Shown one piece after another: positions 56,667-64,000 of a DNA stretch of 64,000 bases. The stretch covers positions 97,367,585-97,431,584 of the forward strand of contig OY821519.1 in the NCBI GenBank assembly GCA_963682025.1, in the 5' to 3' direction. The stretch is from Cordilura impudica. Taxonomy: Eukaryota; Arthropoda; Insecta; Diptera; Scathophagidae. Every line of letters begins with the position of its first letter. The stretch's first letter is position 1. Both the position numbers and the translations under genes were made by a program. Under the pieces are notes generated by a model. The model saw only the letters and a list, made by a program, of their open reading frames with translations. It did no database searches and had not been told where the DNA came from.

Positions 56667-57819
56667 TCTATAATATTAATAGGCTAGGCGATTTTTTGTT
56701 ACCGATGCTTTCTTCTACCGTTTTATGGTGATTTTGACCAAACATATATTATTTGAAAGGTATTTCTTTGTAGCTGTTCACCAGATTTAAATTTTTTTTC
56801 CTTTATGTTGAGTAAATTGCATTTAAAGTTGCTACAAACACATACATAAAATTATACATATTCTATGTGTGTGTTTATTAAACTTGTTAAAGTGTTTGTT
56901 AATAATAAAACCATTCACAATAATAACAAGTCAGAAAATTATAGTCGGTCTAGACCGACTATACGATACCCTATACCATAGTTTAGAGACCCTATATTTT
57001 CGGTCCAACTAATTCGATATAGAAAATAAGCATAAACCAAATTTGAGTGGTAAATTGTTATAAATTTTTTTGGCTGCAGATATGAAAAAGTTCATATCGG
57101 ATGCTATTTTTATAGGGGGACTAAGTCGAAAAATGGACCGATCCTGACCATATTTGGTAAAGTCACTTATATATCGAAAAAATATAAACAAACCAAATTT
57201 GAGAAAAATCTGTGCAATATTTTTGTTTTTTGATAAATTTAAGTGAAGATCGGAAAGTAGCTCTATTTGGTGCCTATTACTAAGAATTGTCCTATAGGGA
57301 TTTTATGTGAATCACTAATTAATGGATATAATAAACACATACAAACCCAATTTGACTGAGATCCATATGATAATTTGGGTCTTATGGTAATTTATGTCGA
57401 TTTCATAGGGGTCATTTGTATGGGGACTAGGTTTGAACATGGACTGAATTTCATCAGTTTCAATAGCGTTAATCCTGTGGCCTGTAGCAGATTATATACC
57501 AAATTTCATCAAAATATATTCATATTTGCGACCTGTAGTTTGATTACAAGGTTTACATGGACACACAGACGGACAGACGGACGGATGGACATCGCTAAAT
57601 CGACTCAGAAAGTGATTCTGAGTCGATCGGTATAATAAAAGAAAGGGTCTAGGTTAAGTATTTTTGGTAGTTACAAACAGCAGCATAAAGTCATTATACC
57701 CAAACCACATAGTGGTATAGGGTATAATAAACGAAAAAATTTGGTTTGTGAATTGGCTAAGTTGAAAAATAAAGTTGCCTAGAAATTGCGCTCGAATTTC
57801 GAGCGCTAGAGTCTGCTAG
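56667..57819 (+). mobile_element. small Helitron (family 1), split by a DINE-A
   Basis: It starts TCTATAATATTAATAGG after A (56,666). It ends in the perfect palindrome GCGCTCGAATTTCGAGCGC (57,788-57,806), nine bases, CTAG (57,816-57,819) and T. Nucleotides 56,924-57,729 are a minus-strand DINE-A insertion, so the Helitron itself is ~350 bp. This copy has the most complete termini of the family. Confidence 0.85.
56924..57729 (-). repeat. DINE-A repeat, full copy inside Helitron
   Basis: The minus strand starts at AACAAGTCAGAAAATTATAG with the palindrome AGTCGGTCTAGACCGACT (56,943-56,960). The GTCY microsatellite (GACAGACGGACGGATGGAC) is at ~57,573-57,591. The head CCACATAGTGGTATAGGGTA lies at 57,705-57,726. 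Confidence 0.85.
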
Positions 57820-58480
57820 TATATATATAAATCTGTTAGAGATTTTTACAGGACCAACTCATTTTTTGATAATTTCTATTTTGTATTGTTTTGGTTTTTT
57901 CGGTCAACTTTCTTTATCAAACTTATTCAGAATATCCAAGCTAAAAGTATGGGCACCATATCAAAGCCCAGAATTCAGGTTTTGGGGGCCTTTTGGTAAA
58001 AATGTTAAGAAAATTTTAATTTTGCAATATAAAAATCCGACTACCGGTGAAATATTTTAAAATTACGATTTTTTTTCGAAATTTTGGCCCAAAAGGGTCG
58101 CAAAAATTTAAAAAAATTATATTTTTTTTAAAGAAGTGAATTTTCTTCAAAAAGTATCTTTGCCTAAGAAGAACCTTTTGCAAAAAAAATTTCCTCAAAA
58201 TTTTACATTTTTCTTAAAAATATACGTTGTATAAAAAAGTACCTTTTCTTAAAAAAGTACATTTTTTTAAAAAAAAAAGTAATTTTCATTAATGGTAAAA
58301 TTTTTTGTTAAGTACCTTTTCTTTAAAAACTACATTTTCTCAAAAATTTACTTTTTCTCAAATATTAATTAAAAAAATTTATTTTCTTAAAAATATCTTC
58401 AGTAATAAAAGTGTCTTAAAAATACGATTTCTTAAGAAAGTAATTATTTTATAAAAATTTCCATTTCTTAAAAGAGAAAT
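57820..58480. repeat. AT-rich DNA and degenerate AAGTACCTTTTCTT repeat
   Basis: From ~58,120 a low-complexity array of ~18-24-bp variants of AAAAAAGTACCTTTTCTTAA. The same motif, inverted, fills 63,360-63,680. There is no gene; lysine/phenylalanine-rich frames are by-products. Confidence 0.55.
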
Positions 58481-58689
58481 GTGCAAGCAATAGTCGACCA
58501 AGATATGAGTATGCTATTACCTGGGCCTAAATCCATGGATGTCAGCTTAAAACATGAAACAAATATTTTTAGTAAACTTTGCCACAAATTATGACTTATT
58601 GGCTTTCATCATGTGAAAGAGTGTCTATCCGAATCGGTAAAAAATTGAAAAATAAATTTTTGACTCCTAAGCGCCCTTTTCATAGACCA

Positions 58690-58790
58690 GGTCACATATA
58701 TAATTTATGGGATCGCAAATTAATTTTTCGATCCATTACAAACGGTATAATAAACTGATATATATCCTCAGCACAGTTTAAAGTTTATAA
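58690..58790 (-). repeat. DINE-B 5' fragment
   Basis: The minus strand keeps the GGTCACATATATAATTTATG/GGGATCG...CGATCCATTACAAACGG segment and an eroded head (TGATATATATCCTCAGCAC). No GTCY or 3' end is attached. Confidence 0.5.
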
Positions 58791-58959
58791 AGCGTCCTAC
58801 GAAACATGCCTCATTGTTAAGAAAGCCCAAAAAGCATTGCCGTCAAAACGCCTGATCAGATTTAAGTCTAGAAAGCCTCAACTTTTAAAAGACTGTAATT
58901 AGCAGAAATCAAGCATGAACAATATGCCCTCATATGCTACTACTAGCAGTTGTAGTAGG

Positions 58960-59085
58960 CAAAAAACTGACACAGCAAAACGTAAATGAATTGTCATAAC
59001 ACAATTATAAGTGGGTGCTCCTTCGTATAACAGATAGAAAGATACCGTAGAGTATCGTAAGTGCTTATGTGTGGGTTTAATATCA
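58960..59085 (+). repeat. short dispersed repeat, copy 2
   Basis: This is the diverged partner of 50,345-50,475: ACACAGCAAAACGTAAATGA, GTGGGTGCTCC and ATACCGTAGAGTATCGTAAG align in order. Confidence 0.5.
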
Positions 59086-60135
59086 TTATATTGTTGGCGA
59101 CATATTTTTATTGAGAGAGCAAGAACAAAAACTAACAATCAAGGCAATTAAATTCGGTCTCGCCCGACCACATAATAACCTAACTAAATAATGACAGTAG
59201 ATAGAATTAAATGATAACTGAGAAGAAATTTAACTGGCGGTTATCAGTTGTAGTGTTGTTAATATTAATTAATTAATCAAATCTGTGAAACTACTGATCA
59301 GATACCAACAGACATTATAAATCTACATATTGTTGACCCACTAACTAAATTGTATATACATATATGTATATAATTTTTCCAGTAGTATATAGCTTATACC
59401 TTGAAATTAGACACAATAATTGAAATTTACCCGAAATCCAGATTACAAACCTAGCACAAACTCATAATACTCTGACCACAGAATCGTGTAGGGTATAAAT
59501 AAACAGAACAAAAGGTATTGGAAAATAAAACAAGAGCATAATTAAAGGGAAAAAGGAAAATTAATTACTTCCTAGGAATATATCTTATGTAGGAAATTCA
59601 AAAAGTTAATTCAAAACTCGCAATGTAGTGATTAAAAGCATGACTGTAAGAAATTTTCCACTATTATCGCTATTTCAAGAGCAATTGCAGTACTTAATTG
59701 CATTTTTCTAAAGCTTTGTTTTGATAGGTTGGAGTTGGTGTTACCACCGATAGGGTGCAAACATTATGTTGTTAATCTTGATATTTTAGATGCATTTAAT
59801 TGTGTGTGGGATGGATTGGGTCTGGGGATCGAGAATACTTGGTTGAAAATATTCGTGACTATCTTAAAAATGATTTCCAAAATTTCCGGTAAAAATTAAG
59901 AAATTCCTAGAAAAACGGGAGAAGAAAAAAGCTTTTGTAGGGATTTTACATTATTTTTTTTTAAGATAAACCAAAACTATTTACCAAAAAATATTCTGTC
60001 AGTGAATAAATTGATTTAAAATTTTTAGGAAATCAAGAAGAAAAGAGTGGAGAATTATTCCTCAGTCACACTGAAATACTAAACACTCTGCAAAAAAAAG
60101 TACTGGATCCATCTCATATTAAAACGATCGATTTA
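59086..60135. other. stretch without a gene
   Basis: No repeat or coding frame is recognised in this 1-kb AT-rich stretch. Confidence 0.4.
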
Positions 60136-60476
60136 CTAGCAGATTCCAGTGCTCGAAATTCGAGTGCAGTTTCTAGGCAGCTTCATTTTTCAACTTAGCC
60201 AATTCACAAACCAACACTTGTATGGTTTATCATTATGGTGAACGAAGCTAACAAACTCATTAACAAGCCTATTAACGAATTTAATAAACCACACATGGCA
60301 TAACAATTTTAAATGCAATTTACTCAAAATAAAGGAAAAAATTTAAAAATCTGTAAATCTGCAAAACAACTAAAAAGAAATACCTTTCAAATAATATACG
60401 CTTGATCGAAATCGGGATAAAACGGTAGAACAAAACATCGGTCACAAGAAATCGCCTAGCCTATTAATATTATAGA
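60136..60476 (-). mobile_element. small non-autonomous Helitron (family 1)
   Basis: Minus strand: TCTATAATATTAATAGG after A at the 5' end, and CACTCGAATTTCGAGCAC hairpin, then CTAG and T at the 3' end. At 341 bp it is uninterrupted. Confidence 0.85.
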
Positions 60477-60599
60477 TATTTGTTTACAATTTGTTTAACG
60501 AAAAAACTTTGTGGACGTCATTGAAATTGATGCCCATACCAATGTTAAAAGGAAAGGAACATCCAACTATCATAAAATCCAGATTATTATATATAGCAT

Positions 60600-60905
60600 T
60601 CCCTATCATACTTCGCTAAGACCTATCGAGACATATTGACATGTATGCTTTCATAATCAATTTTTCCTACGAAATTTGTATTGAACAACTAAAACATTTT
60701 CATTTTATATAATTTATATTTTTCTTATTTCAATGGTAGCTGATATACAATACTTTTTTGTTTTTTCATTCGATGCAAAAATTATCAAATTTTTCGGCAT
60801 ATCTACTGTGGAGCAAGACACACATAGCTTGCCCATGAGAAAAACATGGATTTTCCAAATTTAATCCAGCTACACTTAACAATTGTCCTTGTATTTAGAA
60901 TATTA
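60600..60905 (-). pseudogene. Helitron helicase C-terminal fragment
   Basis: Minus-strand translation gives VAGLNLENPCFSHGQ, then after a one-base shift KLCVSCSTVDMPKNLIIFAS and NEKTKK. This is the C-terminal end of a Helitron Pif1-like helicase (expected LENPCFSHGQLYVACSRV..PKNLFIFAP). It aligns with 32,440-32,750, including ~150 bp of 3' non-coding sequence. It lies ~125 bp from a family-1 Helitron on the same strand, but continuity with it is not shown. Confidence 0.7.
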
Positions 60906-60925
60906 TGTGGCAATTTTTTATTTAA

Positions 60926-60985
60926 GCGATTTTTGATTTTGGCGATTTTTGATTTTGGCAATTTTTGATTTTGACGATTTTTGAT
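60926..60985. repeat. 16-bp tandem repeat
   Basis: About 3.7 copies of GCGATTTTTGATTTTG. Confidence 0.85.
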
Positions 60986-60988
60986 ATA

Positions 60989-61092
60989 TCGATTTCATTC
61001 AATTTAGGTTAAAAAAAACGTTTTTTTTTATTTACTCTTTGAGTGAACATATATAAAAAGCGAATTTTTTGACTTAAACTGAATGAAATCGA
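60989..61092. repeat. 104-bp MITE with TA duplication
   Basis: The ends TCGATTTCATTCAATTTAGG and, inverted, TCGATTTCATTCAGTTTAAG form ~30-bp terminal repeats. TA adjoins both ends (60,987-60,988 and 61,093-61,094), as in Tc1/mariner-derived MITEs. Confidence 0.7.
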
Positions 61093-61520
61093 TAAAGGCC
61101 GTATATGTATACCCCACATAATTTTCAGCGCTGAATATTTTGGGCTATTTTAAATATGGGAAAGTAAAAGATTCGTCGATTTGTGCAATAATTTCAACTT
61201 TCAATTTTCCCCAGAAAAGTGAAAAAAAAATGCACAAAAATACACGAAAACACCGCCTGGCTGCTTTTAAAAATAAAAATAAATGTGAAACATGGATTTC
61301 CCGACCCAAAAAACTCCCGCTATACACATTTTCAATATTTTTTTACATTTGAATGAGTTTTATGGAAAATATCATGAAAATATCTTCATCGAAATTTTGG
61401 CAGGCTCGAAAATGATTTTAGAGTTATGGTCTGTCCTTGGACAGACATCGTTACATCGGCTCAGAAATTAGTCGGTATGTCTAGTTCTTTTATCGGCAGT
61501 TTCAAACATCAGCACTCAGA
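61093..61520. other. no gene; DINE-A scrap at the end
   Basis: Frames of 60-70 codons on opposite strands at 61,140-61,352 are mutual shadows without domains. 61,428-61,520 is a minus-strand DINE-A scrap (GACAGACATCG...CGGCTCAGAAATTAGTCGGTA...TTTCAAACATCAGCA). Confidence 0.4.
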
Positions 61521-63359
61521 AATGGATGGAAGTTGGGCAAACTTACACAAAGAAAAAGTTCAGGTATTCGCTTTCAGTTGTTGGCAAATTATTTTAAACA
61601 CTCTTTTTGGCTATTGGATTGCTTCAAAACGTTCTTTTGAGATGTATATAATCTTAACTATCTCACGTGACTTCACTCTGCGGTCATTCAGAATGGCATC
61701 ATGAATTGAACATTCTCAACAATGTTCTTCACTTGTGGATGTGCGACCACATCATCCAAATAGTCTCTGAATTCTTTACATTGTTTTCTAGAAAACAAAA
61801 AAAAAAACAACCTTTCTAGAAATGGGCAGTTGTAGGCTTTACAAAACCATAAAATTTAATTTCACACAAGCGTGAAATTCATCATCATTCGCATCATCCG
61901 CAATGTTTGTTGTCGTCAGTACTTGCAGTGAATCAATCAGTTTACTCCCACATGCAGTAGTTACATATATGGTAGTCAAAGTATGACGTCATAGTTTGTG
62001 TGTTTGTAAGCCATAATAAAGTATATATGGATTTTGTGGCACATCCATTTTGCAGACCTCAAAACGAGTTTACTCGAACAGTTACGACAGCAAAATGTGC
62101 AAAAAAAAAGGAAAATCGATAAATGCCGCAAAAAAATAATTTTCACACAGAACACAGAACCAACTAAGATAGAGAGACTGGCAGAGAGAGACAGATAGAA
62201 AGAGAAAAAGTGGAAATGAGCGAGTGAAAGAGAGAGTATGAAATACTTGTACATAATGGTGTTTGCTAGAAATGACGATGAGGTTAATTGTCGTCGTAAG
62301 TTGTAAGTTGTATAGTGCATTGGGCGACGAGGTGGGCAGAGATGAAGGTGTGTCACGTGGGAGTTCTTGTAGTCGTTGTTGTTATTTTTATTTTATAGGT
62401 TACTACGTCTACGTTCGTTACAATTGTATAAGATTTCATAGTTTTTTTTTTTTTGTTTGCTTTGGAAATGCATCATCATCACACGAATACAATACTCGTA
62501 CAATAGCAACAATAACAACAACTACACACACATTGTTTATTTTGCTCTATTTACATACAGTTCAGTTACTAGTATTTCATATCAGTCCATTGGCTGTAAA
62601 CAATATCTAGGCCGTCGATGAGGGGGTTCTTAAGCGATTTATTTGGGTTCGTTTGTAGATCAAATGTTTCGTTTCGTCATTAACGTATTACGACGTTATA
62701 ACTGATTCTTTTCTTTTTTTAGTTTTGTTTTTGTGAAATTGTAAACGGTTGTATGTTAGTTTTTTTTTTGCGTTGTTAATTTATTTTAATTTATAGGCAT
62801 GAAATTCGTAATTTGGAGGTTTTTATAAAGTACAACTGACATTAATGCAGTGGTGGTAAAGCTGTAAACAGTGTAGAGGAATTTACAACATGTATACGCA
62901 ATCAATTGCGAATTATATAAAAGTGTGAAAATGTCGCTTAATGGTGGTAAACAAGTGTTTTTTGCATTTCAACTGTCACAATATTGTTTTAATACAAAGT
63001 TGAAGATAAAAACAATTAAAGAAAATTGAAATAAATATTTATATTAATACTAAAGTGAGAAAATTAACAATAAGGGAATTTCATTATTTGTAAAAATGGT
63101 TATTAAAAAAAAAGAACTTTATAAGTTATAATACAATACAGTTTTACATTAATTATAAAAACTATACACACCCCTAGGAGTTTTGCAAATAATCACAATG
63201 TTTATCAGTACCTTAAGCAACTTGCTATTGAAAGGAAAGGTGCGTACAAGTCGTAAATATTTTAACAATGGGTTTTCAATATATTTAGTAATTTTTAGCT
63301 TTTTCTGAAGTTTATTAACAAAACTTTAATATTCAACACAAAAAAACTGTTTCAAGTTA
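61521..63359. other. less repetitive stretch, possibly host unique DNA
   Basis: Almost no sequence here recurs elsewhere in the window. It has a GA-rich run (62,165-62,240), a comparatively GC-rich patch at 62,270-62,400 (GGGCGACGAGGTGGGCAGAG, TCACGTGGGA) and CAA/ACA microsatellites near 62,505-62,535. Overlapping frames (126 aa minus, 115 aa plus) have no domains and are driven by simple repeats. It could be intronic or upstream regulatory DNA of a host gene, but nothing proves it. Confidence 0.35.
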
Positions 63360-63680
63360 AGGTACTTTTTAAGAAAAGGTAAGTTTACCTTTTTTATGAA
63401 AATATACTTTATAACGAAAGGTACTTTTTTAAGAAAGGGTACTTTATTAGAATAGGTACTTTTTTAAGAAAGCGACTCTTTTTAGACAAGTTACTTTTTT
63501 AAAGGTATTTTTAAGAAAACTTACTTCTTCAAGAAAATATAACTTATAACGAAAAAGGCACGTTTTAAGCAAAGAAAATTTTGAAGAAATGGTACTTTTT
63601 TAAAAAAAGGTACTTCTTAAGAAAAGTACTTTTGTAAGAAAAGGTACTTTTGTAAGAAAAGCTACTTTTGTAAGAAAATG
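63360..63680. repeat. degenerate AAGAAAAGGTACTTTT array
   Basis: About fifteen irregular copies of a 15-24-bp unit near AAGAAAAGGTACTTTTTT, the inverse of the array at 58.1 kb. Confidence 0.7.
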
Positions 63681-63684
63681 TCCA

Positions 63685-63805
63685 AGTACTGCAGCGGAAA
63701 ATATTTAGAGCAAAGCTACTACAGCGTAAAATCTGCAGATTGAAACTACTAGAGCGGAAAATATTCCAAATGAAGCTACTACTGCGGAAAATATTGAAAG
63801 TTAAG
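63685..63805. repeat. ~32-bp tandem repeat
   Basis: Four diverged units containing CTACTRSAGCGGAAAATATT. With the preceding array it keeps an 87-codon minus-strand frame open (repeated NIFRSSSF and SYKSTF). I regard this frame as an artefact of unit lengths near multiples of three. Confidence 0.7.
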
Positions 63806-64000
63806 CGACGAATTGTTTTCGAGTTCATAATTTTATTTGAATTGTATTATCTGTAATTCCGGCCAAATAATAATGAATCGGAATTATAACATCTTTCATT
63901 TAAGCTTGATATTACAAGATCACGTGAAAACTTTACAATGGTTACGCAATATTGAAATGATCCCTACCACAAGATATTGTGGTCTACATAAAAAGTTCAT

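Noticed and set aside
61976..62610. Overlapping frames of 126 aa (minus) and 115 aa (plus)
   Set aside because: Hydrophobic and Ser/Leu-rich stretches come from the GA/CT run and microsatellites; no domain, signal or splice context could be supported.
63565..63828. 87-codon repeat protein (NIFRSSSF, SYKSTF units)
   Set aside because: Produced by tandem DNA units with lengths near multiples of three; no other evidence of coding.
1..64000. LTR retrotransposon or endogenous virus
   Set aside because: No paired long terminal repeats, primer-binding site, protease or integrase motifs were seen; both reverse transcriptases are of the non-LTR type.

Overview
This window looks like non-coding DNA from a higher (probably calyptrate, blow-fly/house-fly-like) dipteran. 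It is strongly AT-rich and eukaryotic, has no operons or rRNA, and is packed with repeats typical of fly introns and intergenic DNA. These include DINE-1-like (Helentron-associated) repeats with GTCY microsatellites, Helitrons, mariner and piggyBac-like transposons, CR1/jockey-type and RNase H-bearing non-LTR retrotransposons, and several unnamed inverted-repeat elements. I found no host protein-coding gene. Every recognisable coding stretch is a decayed mobile-element protein; no transposase or reverse transcriptase frame is fully open. The host assignment is inference from repeat types and composition.

Layout. 0-10 kb: a DINE-B repeat; a 1,303-bp DD41D mariner (2,428-3,730) broken by one stop codon; a second, older mariner split by a 2.1-kb CR1-type LINE (4.7-6.8 kb); a palindromic MITE; a DD34D mariner fossil; a LINE tail. 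10-15 kb: unclassified degenerate tandem repeats, a 764-bp TIR element, DINE repeats. 15-19 kb: a 3.25-kb giant inverted repeat inserted into a DINE-B copy with a perfect 8-bp duplication, itself carrying a small MITE in its loop. 19-28 kb: DINE-A, three Helitrons of two families, an internally deleted mariner derivative and a 2.7-kb element with ~0.6-kb inverted repeats around an unclassified transposase-like gene. 28-36 kb: LINE tail, DINE-B interrupted by a 'type C' repeat, a piggyBac-like element, a Helitron helicase remnant, a repeat holding a hammerhead-ribozyme-like motif, and a 2.07-kb long-TIR element with CACTG ends. 36-43 kb: mostly featureless AT-rich DNA. 43-50 kb: DINE-A copies, the second 764-bp-type element, the second hammerhead-like copy, type C and small MITEs. 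50-58 kb: a 5'-truncated LINE with RNase H, a mariner with TA duplications, type C, DINE-B/DINE-A in tandem, a Helitron split by a DINE-A. 58-64 kb: Helitron, helicase remnant, MITE, low-complexity arrays and a less repetitive stretch (61.5-63.4 kb).

The elements do not work together as a pathway. What can be read is a nested insertion history: LINE in mariner, hairpin element in DINE-B, MITE in hairpin element, type C in DINE-B, DINE-A in Helitron. The most unusual observation is a pair of 41-nt sequences on opposite strands (32,922-32,962 and 45,742-45,782) that keep the hammerhead ribozyme core, a palindromic helix III and a fully paired helix I with a compensatory base-pair change.
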